Shown: positions 52,770-60,058 of the stretch, piece by piece | Layout of the letters: each line of letters begins with the position of its first letter | How positions within the stretch are numbered: position 1 is the first letter of the stretch | NCBI GenBank assembly: GCA_050998755.1 | Contig: JBPCPW010000085.1 | Span: 34,925 to 98,924 of the forward strand | DNA from: JAXDLW01 sp050998755 | GTDB taxonomy: Bacteria > Chloroflexota > Dormibacteria > DASZGP01 | DNA: 64,000 nt | Direction of reading: 5' to 3' | Made by a program: the position numbers and the translations under genes | Notes under the pieces: generated by a model | Databases searched by the model: none | The model's input: only the letters and a program-made list of their open reading frames with translations | What the model was told of the DNA's origin: nothing

Positions 52770-53168
52770 ATGGCTGAGTCGCCGAGAAGGCGCAGCGACG
52801 GAGCCGGGCCATCGCGCGGGGGAAACAGTTGGCTGGAACTCGTAACCAGCGTGGTCCAGGCGCCTGTCGGCCTGGGCCGGGCGCAGGCCGAGCGGCTGGT
52901 TGGCGAGCTGGTGAAGACGGGCAACCTAGGCCAGCGTGAAGCCGAGCGACTGCTCAACGACCTGCGCGCCAGGAGCGAGCGCGCCCAGGGCAAAGCTCAA
53001 TCGGCGGCCGGCGGCCTCGACCGCTTTATCGAAGACCGGATCGAGGATGTGCTCAACCGCGTCAACATTCCCTCGCGATCCGACATCGAGCGGTTGAATC
53101 GCAGCGTCGACGTACTCACGGGCAAGGTCGAGATGTTGCTCAAGAGCCACGAGAGGAACGGGAACTGA
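52770..53168 (+). CDS. Phasin-like granule protein
   Basis: A 132-residue protein. The middle forms an amphipathic helix with Ala/Glu/Arg heptads (LGRAQAERLVGELVKTGNLGQREAERLLNDLRARSERAQG), followed by IEDRIEDVLNRVNIPSRSDIERLNRSVDVLTGKVEMLL, a pattern common to phasins and PhaF-like granule proteins. Phasins coat polyhydroxyalkanoate granules. Overlaps the next gene (PhaR) by 4 bp as CTGA, so the pair is translationally coupled. Confidence 0.75.
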   Translation: MAESPRRRSDGAGPSRGGNSWLELVTSVVQAPVGLGRAQAERLVGELVKTGNLGQREAERLLNDLRARSERAQGKAQSAAGGLDRFIEDRIEDVLNRVNIPSRSDIERLNRSVDVLTGKVEMLLKSHERNGN

Positions 53169-53791
53169 GCTCGTCGACCCCGGGCCGCCGCCGCGCCGGT
53201 AGGCCGCCCGCGGTATCGGCCACCGCGACCGAGGGCGGCACCCGGCTGATCAAGAAGTACTCCAACCGCAAGCTGTACGACACGACGTCCCGCCAATACA
53301 TAACCCTGGAACGGATCGGCGAGCTGTTGAACTCCGGAGAGAACGTCCAGGTCACCGACCGCACCACTGGCGAGGACCTGACCGCGGTAACCCTCTCGCA
53401 GGTGGTCCTGGAGCGCGAGCGAAAGCGTCACGGTGCGGCTCCCGAGCTTCTGCAGCAGCTGGTGCGTGCACCGGGCGAAGCCGTTGCGGGCGCGGTGCGG
53501 CAGTCGATTGCGGTCGGGCAGGACTTCCTCCAGCGCGCCGAGGAGCGCGTCGTCCGCGCCCCCGAGGCGGCCCTCGAGGAAACCCTCCTGCGGACACTGC
53601 ACAGCCTCAAGATCCCCAGCCACCGCGACATGACCAGTTTCGACCGTCGCCTCAAGGAATTGAGTCAGCGGGTCGAGGAGCTGGCCGCCGCCATGGGGCA
53701 GGCGTCTAACGGCAGCACCGCTGCCGCCGGGGCGGCCGCGACCTCCAGGGGTCGAGCGACCAAGACTGCCGGCAAGTCCAAAAATGGGTAA
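53165..53791 (+). CDS. phaR: PHA accumulation regulator PhaR (CTG start)
   Basis: A 208-residue protein if started at CTG 53165, which overlaps the phasin stop as CTGA and follows GAGAGGAA with 6 bp spacing. No ATG, GTG or TTG exists upstream of the conserved domain; the first in-frame TTG (53327) would cut it in half. IKKYSNRKLYDTTSRQYITLERIGELL is the PHB/PHA DNA-binding domain of PhaR regulators, and VQVTDRTTGEDLTAVTLSQVVLER the accumulation-regulator repeat. C-terminal half helical with SHRDMTSFDRRLKELSQRVEEL. Likely senses PHA or its absence and represses the phasin gene. Confidence 0.82.
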   Translation: MSSSTPGRRRAGRPPAVSATATEGGTRLIKKYSNRKLYDTTSRQYITLERIGELLNSGENVQVTDRTTGEDLTAVTLSQVVLERERKRHGAAPELLQQLVRAPGEAVAGAVRQSIAVGQDFLQRAEERVVRAPEAALEETLLRTLHSLKIPSHRDMTSFDRRLKELSQRVEELAAAMGQASNGSTAAAGAAATSRGRATKTAGKSKNG

Positions 53792-55076
53792 GACCGCTCT
53801 CGTCCTTTCGGGCGGCGGGCTGACGGGAGCGGTTTATCACATCGGGGCCCTGCGTGCCCTCAATGACGCCCTCCTGGACCGCTCGGTCAACGACTTCGAC
53901 ATCTACGTTGGCACCAGCGCCGGGGCCATCATCAACTCGTGCATCGCCAACGGGATCCGCACCAAGGACCTCTTCCGGGCCATCGCCGGCGAGGCGGGGC
54001 CCGCCAACCTCGAGCGTGGCGACGTGTTCTCGCCCAACTACGGCGAGATGGCGCGCAGGGTGGCGGGGCTCCCCGCGATCACCGCATGGGCCTGCTGGCA
54101 CTACCTCCGCCACGCCCGCGACATGGATGTCACCGACTTCCTGATGCTCTTTGCGGACGCCCTGCCATCTGGCTTCTTTGATGGTGAGGCGATCGGCCGT
54201 TACCTCACACGAGTGTTCCAGTTCACGGGCAAGCCGGACGACTTCCGGAAGCTGAAGCGCGACCTGCAGGTCATCGCCACAGATCTGGACAATGGCGAGC
54301 GGGTCATTTTTGGCAGGGGAGGCATCGACAACGTGCCCATCTCCCGCGCCGTGGCGGCATCTGCCGCGGTCCCGGTACTGTACGCGCCGGTCAAGCTCAA
54401 CGGCCGCGAGCTGGTTGATGGTGGTCTCAGGGGCACGGCCAGCATCGACGTGGCAATCGAACGCGGGGCCGACCTGGTGATCTGTATCAACCCACTGGTG
54501 CCATTTGACAACCGGTCTCGGAGTATCCCGCGGCTGGGAACCGATGCCCGCAACATCAGCGAGAAGGGGTTCTCGGCGATCACCAACCAGGTGGCAAGGA
54601 CCGCGCTCCACGCCGGGCTGCAATATCACATCAAGCAGGTGAGTCGGGCTCATCCCGAGGTGGACATCGTGCTGATCGAGCCCAAGCGGACGGATGCGCG
54701 AATGTTCTTCGACAACCCGATGCGTTTCAGTTCGCGCATGCTGGTGGCCCGGCACGGCTACCAGTCGGTGCTGGTGGAGCTCGACGAGAACTACCGCCGC
54801 AACCGCGAGCTCCTGGCCCGCCACGACATAACCATCCGGCGCGCGCTGCTCCAGGAACACCTGAAGCTGGTCAAGCGTGCCGCCTACGATCCGCGCGTCA
54901 TCGCCCAGGTGCTCCAGGCTCGCGTCGGGCAGCCCCTGGAGGTGGGGGCCCGGCATCCCCGTTGGGGACAGCTCGAGGACGCCCTCGAACTGCTCGACCG
55001 GGAGGTCGCCTTCCAGAAGGCCAGCCCCCAGGCCAGCGGCCGGAGCCGGAGTTCTGACTTGGAGGCCGCGGGCTAA
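53784..55076 (+). CDS. Patatin-like phospholipase/acylhydrolase
   Basis: A 430-residue protein. LSGGGLTGAVYHIGALRAL is the oxyanion loop (GGGxxG), YVGTSAGAIINS the nucleophile Ser elbow (GxSxG), and VDGGLRGTASIDVAIE the DG(G/A) acid motif of the patatin Ser-Asp dyad. A ~150-residue C-terminal extension is of unknown fold. Cytosolic (no signal peptide). Overlaps phaR by 8 bp; patatins near PHA genes may act on PHA or granule lipids. ATG 53784. Confidence 0.88.
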   Translation: MGKTALVLSGGGLTGAVYHIGALRALNDALLDRSVNDFDIYVGTSAGAIINSCIANGIRTKDLFRAIAGEAGPANLERGDVFSPNYGEMARRVAGLPAITAWACWHYLRHARDMDVTDFLMLFADALPSGFFDGEAIGRYLTRVFQFTGKPDDFRKLKRDLQVIATDLDNGERVIFGRGGIDNVPISRAVAASAAVPVLYAPVKLNGRELVDGGLRGTASIDVAIERGADLVICINPLVPFDNRSRSIPRLGTDARNISEKGFSAITNQVARTALHAGLQYHIKQVSRAHPEVDIVLIEPKRTDARMFFDNPMRFSSRMLVARHGYQSVLVELDENYRRNRELLARHDITIRRALLQEHLKLVKRAAYDPRVIAQVLQARVGQPLEVGARHPRWGQLEDALELLDREVAFQKASPQASGRSRSSDLEAAG

Positions 55077-55086
55077 GTACCCACTT

Positions 55087-55764
55087 CTAGTTTCCGAAGC
55101 TGCTGTAGATCACCGGGCGCTCCGGCACGATGGCGGCAATTTTGATCGCCGCCTGCTGGTCGACGCTCACCCCGCCACGCGCCTTGAGCGAGGCCGAGAT
55201 GGTCTCGGCGCCCGTCGCCAGCTTGGTGGGGTCGCCCACTGCGCTGACCCGGTAGGGGGCGACGATCGATTGCCCGTCCACTGTGGCCCGGCCCGACTTT
55301 TCTCCGATGACCGAGCGGGCCGTGACCCGGTGACCGTTCAACTCGATGGCCTCCGCCCCAGATTGCCGCAGCGCGTTTGCCAGGTCCTCGACCTCGTAGT
55401 CGTGCAGCGCGAATGAGACCGTCAGGAGCAGGCCCGGGCCGCTGACCGGCACCGTGCCGTCGGCGATCTCCAGTTGCGCCAGTTCCTGTTTCAGCGTTCC
55501 CGCCGGGTTGGTGCCCGCCGCCGCCTCGGACTGAAGCCCCACGACCTGCTGCTGCAACTGGCCGCGGGCATCCGCCAGCTGCTGGTTGGACTGCGAGAGG
55601 CCGGTGATGAGCAGGCCGAGGCTGACGTTGTCCTGGCCGGTCAGGTACTTCTGGGCGGTTGCCTGGGAGCGCACCTGCACGGCGAAGAAGAACCCCAGCG
55701 CGAGCACCATGAGTAGGAGCGAAGCAAGCTGCACTCGCCCGATGCTGGGCCTACCCTCCGGCAA
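55087..55764 (-). CDS. DUF881-family membrane protein
   Basis: A 225-residue protein. N-terminal TM (RVQLASLLLMVLALGFFFAVQV), a coiled coil (LLITGLSQSNQQLADARGQLQQQVVGLQ), then the DUF881 domain: VSGPGLLLTVSFALHDYEVEDLANALRQSGAEAIELNGHRV. DUF881 proteins occur in Actinobacteria and Chloroflexi near division or wall genes; biochemical role unknown. Downstream partner of the second DUF881 protein, overlapping it by 14 bp. Confidence 0.88.
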   Translation of the reverse strand: MPEGRPSIGRVQLASLLLMVLALGFFFAVQVRSQATAQKYLTGQDNVSLGLLITGLSQSNQQLADARGQLQQQVVGLQSEAAAGTNPAGTLKQELAQLEIADGTVPVSGPGLLLTVSFALHDYEVEDLANALRQSGAEAIELNGHRVTARSVIGEKSGRATVDGQSIVAPYRVSAVGDPTKLATGAETISASLKARGGVSVDQQAAIKIAAIVPERPVIYSSFGN

Positions 55765-56485
55765 CGGCGTACCTCGAAACCAGCGCGCCGTCGTACGCGG
55801 GGAGCTGGAGGTTGCGTTCCGTCTGCCACGTCAGCTTCAGCTGGTAGAGCTCGCTGCGGCTCTTGAGGTCTGACAGGTTGTCCCCGCTGGAGAGCGACGA
55901 GTTGAAGCGTGAGCCATCGCCGACCCCGTCCACCTCGTAGGGTGCCGTCAGGTGGACGCCGTTCAGCAGGAGGTCGCTGCCGGCGACGAAGAAGCTGCTG
56001 TTGGGCACAACCCGCTGGTGGTTGACGCTCACCGCCTCGGCGCCCGCCGACCACAGCAGGTTGACCACGTCCTGGATGTCGATGTACTTCACGGCCCAGT
56101 CGCGCTTGGTGTCCCCCTGGGCCTTGGGGTCGTTGCCGTCGGAGAGCTGCACGGCTATGCCGGGACCACTGACCGGCGTCAACCCGGTGCGGTCCTTTTC
56201 GGCCTTCAGGGCGTCCTGCGCGGCGGCGGCCTGTGACGACCGGTGCGCCAGCTGGTCGTTGAAATTCTTGACCTGCAGGTTCAGCGCGGCCAGTTGCTCA
56301 CGCAGCTGCTGGTTGTCGTGCTCCAGCGCCTGCGCGCTGCGCACCAGGGCCTGCTCCCGTGCCACCTGGTTGGAGGTGGGGATGACCGATGCCTTGAGCT
56401 GGGCGGTGACCGCCGCAGCCATCAGGAAGGTGACGACGACGATCGTCACGCGGGCGCGCGCCGGCCGGGGATCCGCAAGTGCCAT
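55751..56485 (-). CDS. DUF881-family membrane protein
   Basis: A 244-residue protein from ATG 56485; a longer in-frame run continues across the divergent gdh gene and is a shadow. TM (ARVTIVVVTFLMAAAVTAQL), a coiled coil (LVRSAQALEHDNQQLREQLAALNLQVKNF) and a DUF881 domain (TPVSGPGIAVQLSDG, VVNLLWSAGAEAVSVNHQRVVPNSSFFVAGSDLLLNGV). First gene of a two-gene unit. Its start is only 9-21 bp from the divergent glutamate dehydrogenase start. Confidence 0.88.
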   Translation of the reverse strand: MALADPRPARARVTIVVVTFLMAAAVTAQLKASVIPTSNQVAREQALVRSAQALEHDNQQLREQLAALNLQVKNFNDQLAHRSSQAAAAQDALKAEKDRTGLTPVSGPGIAVQLSDGNDPKAQGDTKRDWAVKYIDIQDVVNLLWSAGAEAVSVNHQRVVPNSSFFVAGSDLLLNGVHLTAPYEVDGVGDGSRFNSSLSSGDNLSDLKSRSELYQLKLTWQTERNLQLPAYDGALVSRYAVAGG

Positions 56486-56494
56486 GGATAGGCC

Positions 56495-57763
56495 ATGATA
56501 AGAGCCATGCCCGCGCGCCACTCCAGCGCCTACTCCATCGCCCAGGCGCAATTCGATCGGGCCGCCGATGTCCTCGACCTTGATGACGGCAACCGTAAGG
56601 TGCTCCGCGAGGTCAAGCGTGAGCTCACCGTGCACTTCCCGGTCCTCATGGACGACAGGTCGCTCGAGATGTTCACCGGATACCGCGTGCAGCACAACCT
56701 CGCCCGCGGGCCGGCCAAGGGCGGCCTGCGCTTCCACCCCCAGACCTCGCTGGACGAGGTCAAGGCGCTGGCGATGTGGATGACGTGGAAATGCGCGGTC
56801 GTGGGTCTGCCGTACGGCGGGGCCAAGGGCGGGATAATCGTTGACCCCAAGCTGCTCAGCCTCGACGAGCAGCAGCGAATGGTGCGTCGCTACGCCACCG
56901 AGATCTCGATCATCGTGGGCCCGGAGTCTGATATCCCCGCCCCTGACGTCGGTAGCAACGCGCAGCACATGGCCTGGTTCATGGACACCATCTCCATGCA
57001 CCGTGGCTACTCGGTACCGGCGACGGTTACCGGCAAGCCGCTCTCGGTCGGCGGTTCTGAGGGCCGCCCCGAGGCCACCGGCCGCGGGCTGCAGTACTGC
57101 GTCCTGGATGGCCTGGAGCACCTCGGGCTGCACAGCGTCGGTTCGACCGCTGTGGTCCAGGGCTTCGGCAATGTCGGCTCGACGGCCGCCAGGCTCCTGG
57201 CGCGCGAGGCGGGCATGAGCATCATCGCGGTGAGTGATTCCCGTTCGGGCATCTACAACGGCCACGGGCTCGACATCGAGGAGGTCATCGAGTACAAAGA
57301 CCGCCACGGCACCCTGGAGGGCGCCCCGGGGTGCGATCGGATCACCCAGGACGAGCTGCTCGAGCTCGAGTGCACGGTCCTGGTCCCGGCTGCGCTGGAG
57401 GGTGTGATCACCGAGGACAACGCCTCGCGGGTCAGAGCCAAAATGGTCGCCGAGGGCGCCAACGGCCCCACCACCCCCGAGGCCGATGACATCCTCAGCG
57501 AACGGGGCGTGATGGTCATCCCCGATATCCTGGCCAACGCCGGCGGCGTCACCGTGTCCTATTTCGAGTGGGTGCAGGACCTACAGGCCTTCTTCTGGGA
57601 GGAGTCGGAGATCAATCAGCGCCTCCGGCACATCATCAGCAGGGCCTTCCGCGAGGTGAATCGGACCAGCGTGGACCGCAAGCTGACGATGCGCACCGCG
57701 GCGTATGTCCTGGCGGTAGACAAGGTGGCGCAGGCCTCCGACGCCAGAGGCGTCTACCCGTAG
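56495..57763 (+). CDS. gdhA: Glutamate dehydrogenase (Leu/Phe/Val dehydrogenase superfamily)
   Basis: A 422-residue NAD(P)-dependent dehydrogenase that interconverts glutamate with 2-oxoglutarate and ammonia. KGGLRFHP (substrate), LPYGGAKGGIIVDP (catalytic Lys), GSEGRPEATGRGL and VQGFGNVGSTAARLLA (Rossmann Gly loop) are intact. Start ATG 56495 or, equally likely, ATG 56507 (MPARHSS). With only 9-21 bp to the divergent gene there is no room for a normal promoter upstream, so its promoter must lie inside that gene or the mRNA is leaderless. Confidence 0.95.
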   Translation: MIRAMPARHSSAYSIAQAQFDRAADVLDLDDGNRKVLREVKRELTVHFPVLMDDRSLEMFTGYRVQHNLARGPAKGGLRFHPQTSLDEVKALAMWMTWKCAVVGLPYGGAKGGIIVDPKLLSLDEQQRMVRRYATEISIIVGPESDIPAPDVGSNAQHMAWFMDTISMHRGYSVPATVTGKPLSVGGSEGRPEATGRGLQYCVLDGLEHLGLHSVGSTAVVQGFGNVGSTAARLLAREAGMSIIAVSDSRSGIYNGHGLDIEEVIEYKDRHGTLEGAPGCDRITQDELLELECTVLVPAALEGVITEDNASRVRAKMVAEGANGPTTPEADDILSERGVMVIPDILANAGGVTVSYFEWVQDLQAFFWEESEINQRLRHIISRAFREVNRTSVDRKLTMRTAAYVLAVDKVAQASDARGVYP

Positions 57764-57772
57764 GCGCACCCG

Positions 57773-57841
57773 ACAGCGGCGCAGCGGGGTGTCGCGCGCT
57801 GAAGGCGCGCCCCCACAGCGGCGCAGCGGGGTGTCGCGCGC
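57773..57841. repeat. 27-bp direct repeat, two copies 42 bp apart
   Basis: ACAGCGGCGCAGCGGGGTGT plus CGCGCGC occurs at 57773-57799 and again at 57815-57841 without mismatch. Between them GCGCGC-TGAAG-GCGCGC forms a hairpin. Extragenic, after gdhA. Confidence 0.85.
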
Positions 57842-57856
57842 GGCGCTTCGCGCCTG

Positions 57857-57926
57857 CTGCGGCGGGTGCTCACGGACTCCGTGTCCGCTCCGCTCCCTCC
57901 TCGCTCGCTCCTACCGCTGCATCCAC
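57857..57926. repeat. 70-bp extragenic repeat, copy 1 (before the sortase gene)
   Basis: Starts CTGCGGCGGGTGCTCACGGA and ends ATCCAC; the second copy is at 58638-58707 with a few substitutions. Includes the self-complementary ACGGA-C-TCCGT. A further hairpin GGCGC-TTC-GCGCC lies just before it. Confidence 0.85.
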
Positions 57927-57985
57927 TGTGGGGGCGCGCGGTTAGGGCGGAAGTTTCCTAACTTTTGGGCGTTTGAATATATGTG

Positions 57986-58585
57986 ATGACTGGTGACTGG
58001 AAGCGGCTGCTGGCGTCGGCCCTAGGGGTGGCCCTGCTCCTCAGCGGAGTTCTCATCGGCGGGCGGCTGGGGCTGCAGTTGATGCAGCAGCAGAATGCCG
58101 ACCGGTCGCAGGACCAAGCCTGGCAGAGCTTCACCAGTGCGGTGAAGGGGCAGGACAAAGCGGCGGTCGCGGCGGTCGCGGTGCCCGCGGACGCGGGCAA
58201 CATCTATCTCAAGCTGACCGTGCCCAGGATCGGCAAGGATGGCGTGGCGGTCGATGGCGACTGGAACAGCCTGCACGACGCCAGCATGGTCCACTATCAC
58301 GACTCTCCCGCCCCCGGGGCCAAGGGCAACGTCCTGCTGGCGTTCCACCGCGAAACCCATTGGCTGGACATCAACCAGCTCAAGGCCGGCGACCAGGTCC
58401 AGCTTCAGACCCGGGACCTGGTGGTCCACACCTACCAGGTTGACTTCGTGCGAACGGTCAACCCCAACGACGTCTCACTGCTGAGACCGACCGAGGGCAA
58501 TGACCTGACCCTTATCACCTGCGATCCGCCGTGGCAGGATTACAGCAGGATGCTGTTCCGCCTGCACCTGGTCCAGGCCGGGTAG
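57986..58585 (+). CDS. Class D/E-like sortase
   Basis: A 199-residue transpeptidase (ATG 57986; the GTG one codon earlier adds one residue). N-terminal TM (LLASALGVALLLSGVLIGG), a ~40-residue spacer, then the sortase domain: LLAFHRETHW (catalytic His121), TLITCDPPW (catalytic Cys179) and QDYSRMLFRL (Arg188). Joins LPxTG-like proteins to the cell surface. No substrate or pilin gene is adjacent; the LPxAG protein at 1479-3053 is a distant candidate. The gene lies between two copies of a 70-bp extragenic repeat. Confidence 0.9.
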   Translation: MTGDWKRLLASALGVALLLSGVLIGGRLGLQLMQQQNADRSQDQAWQSFTSAVKGQDKAAVAAVAVPADAGNIYLKLTVPRIGKDGVAVDGDWNSLHDASMVHYHDSPAPGAKGNVLLAFHRETHWLDINQLKAGDQVQLQTRDLVVHTYQVDFVRTVNPNDVSLLRPTEGNDLTLITCDPPWQDYSRMLFRLHLVQAG

Positions 58586-58637
58586 TCAGGCTGCTGGGCG
58601 GCGCCCGCGGGTGTCGCGGAGCGGGGCTACGCCCCTT

Positions 58638-58707
58638 CTGCGGCGGGTGCTCACGGACTTCGTGTCCGCTCCGCTCCCTCCTCGACCGCTCCTACGCGGC
58701 CATCCAC
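58638..58707. repeat. 70-bp extragenic repeat, copy 2 (after the sortase gene)
   Basis: Same orientation as copy 1 at 57857-57926. Preceded by hairpin GGGGC-TAC-GCCCC. Together the copies bracket the sortase gene. Confidence 0.85.
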
Positions 58708-58783
58708 CGATCAGCCCTCCATTGAAAGAGCCTCGTCGTGCTGATCCGCAGCGGCCCCCCTCCCCGCCGGTTCCGGCTGGCTG

Positions 58784-59605
58784 TCAGCCTGGTATCTCCC
58801 GGGTGCCGCGACACTTCGGAAAGGTCGGACAGCCCCAGAAACTGCTTCCCGGACTGTTGCCGCGACGGGCATGGCGCACAATCATCGCGGTGCCGCAGCG
58901 CGGGCACTGCGGAGCCGCCGCACCGGACGGGCCGGGCATGACGATCTCGGGTCCCGCCTCGGGGGCGTTGCCGAGAAGTCGGAGCAGGTTGTTGCCGCCG
59001 ATCAACGCCATGGGCTTTCCCTCGGCCTCAGCTTGCGCCGCGGTGGTGAAGCGGCCCGCGGTCACCAGGACACCACGCTCAGCGCCACCGCTGGCCATCA
59101 CGCCGTAGAGCTCACGCACGGGTCGCACGTCGACCTTCGTGGCCCGCCAATGCTTGCACTGGACGTATGTGGTCTCACTCGCACGCCGGAGCACCAGATC
59201 GACGCCGCCGTCGGCTCCGGCCGTGGTCTCGCTGACCTCAAATCCCTGCCGGCGATACGCCTCGGCGACCCAGCGCTCGAAATCGCGCCAGCTCAGCGCC
59301 CGCACGGCATCGAGGTTCTGGTTCATCCCGAAGAGCCGGCGATGGCGGCGCCGCTCGACCTGTCCGACCAGGCCAAGGAGCGCGACGAGACCCGCGGCAA
59401 ACGCGGCGTACGTCGGAGTCAGCAGAATGTGGCCGATCGATACCCGGTCGGCCGGAGTCCGGGCAGGGAAAGCCGCTGGCAAGGCCCATGCCACCAGGAC
59501 GAACACCAGCGCTGCCGCCAGGGGCACTGACCACCAGGGCAGCTCCGCGAAGAGCGCGATCAAGTCCTCGTCGAGCCCGCCCGACCGCCGCGGCCGAGGT
59601 TTCAC
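58784..59605 (-). CDS. Membrane-anchored Mrr-type nuclease with C-terminal zinc ribbon
   Basis: A 273-residue protein. Two N-terminal TM helices (~24-46, ~61-82), then an Mrr_cat/restriction endonuclease domain: FERWVAEAYRRQGFEVSETT, GADGGVDLVLRR (D136) and YVQCKHWR (Q149-x-K151), the D..QxK active site. The C-terminus has a topoisomerase-type CxxC zinc ribbon (CPRCGTAMIVRHARRG...FWGCPTFPKCRG). Mrr proteins cleave methylated DNA and are toxic when active. No methyltransferase is next to it. The XRE gene immediately upstream is separated by 24 bp and may control it. Confidence 0.88.
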   Translation of the reverse strand: MKPRPRRSGGLDEDLIALFAELPWWSVPLAAALVFVLVAWALPAAFPARTPADRVSIGHILLTPTYAAFAAGLVALLGLVGQVERRRHRRLFGMNQNLDAVRALSWRDFERWVAEAYRRQGFEVSETTAGADGGVDLVLRRASETTYVQCKHWRATKVDVRPVRELYGVMASGGAERGVLVTAGRFTTAAQAEAEGKPMALIGGNNLLRLLGNAPEAGPEIVMPGPSGAAAPQCPRCGTAMIVRHARRGNSPGSSFWGCPTFPKCRGTREIPG

Positions 59606-59629
59606 GGGGCGCCGCGGGGAACGGCCCGC

Positions 59630-59941
59630 CTAGACCGCGATCGCTTCGCTATCGGGTACAAATGCCAGGTGCGCGCCGAGTGCACGACCAATGCGCGCGA
59701 GGGTGTCCCCGGTCGGGTTCCCTACTCCCCTCTCGATGCGGCTGATCTCGCTCTGATTGATCCCGGTCACGTCGGCGAGCTGCCGCTGGCTGACACCCTT
59801 CGCGTTGCGGAGCATGACCAAGTCGCCGGCCAGTTGAAAGCGATGATGAAGGCTCTCGAGCTGTGCGACTGCCTCGGGGCCTGCTGACTCCGCCTCCGCC
59901 TGGATCTGGCGCATGAAGTCGCCAAAAGATGTCTTGGTCAT
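59630..59941 (-). CDS. XRE-family helix-turn-helix regulator
   Basis: A 103-residue protein. Helix-turn-helix GVSQRQLADVTGINQSEISRIERGVGNPTGDTLARIGRALG (~49-89) is of the Cro/C1 (HTH_3) type. The N-terminal 40 residues are helical (RQIQAEAESAGPEAVAQLESLH). Resembles HigA-like antitoxins, but no HigB-type toxin gene is visible. The palindrome ATGGG-TTATAT-CCCAT (59954-59969), 12 bp upstream, is a likely operator. It may silence the nuclease gene that follows. Confidence 0.85.
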   Translation of the reverse strand: MTKTSFGDFMRQIQAEAESAGPEAVAQLESLHHRFQLAGDLVMLRNAKGVSQRQLADVTGINQSEISRIERGVGNPTGDTLARIGRALGAHLAFVPDSEAIAV

Positions 59942-59953
59942 AGATCTAATCCT

Positions 59954-59969
59954 ATGGGTTATATCCCAT
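59954..59969 (-). promoter_or_regulatory. XRE operator palindrome
   Basis: ATGGG/CCCAT arms around a TTATAT centre, directly before the XRE start codon; the centre also forms a -10-like TATAAC on the minus strand. Confidence 0.5.
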
Positions 59970-60058
59970 CATGTCAAAGGGCGGCCGCGGTAGTCTCGCA
60001 ACCGCGTGCCGTATTTACTGCATTGCAGAACGGCCACGACCGTGCCCTTTGCCAAGGC

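Noticed and set aside
56486..57307. N-terminal extension of the upstream DUF881 gene across gdhA
   Set aside because: The signal/TM and DUF881 part start at ATG 56485; the extension is the reverse complement of the dehydrogenase coding sequence.
57965..57990. Insertion sequence carrying the sortase gene
   Set aside because: The flanking 70-bp copies are direct, not inverted, and no transposase is present. Retained only as repeats.
59942..60058. HigB-type toxin gene upstream of the XRE gene
   Set aside because: The short minus-strand frame there encodes a low-complexity Ser/Arg sequence overlapping the GNAT gene's 3' end; no RelE/HigB motif.
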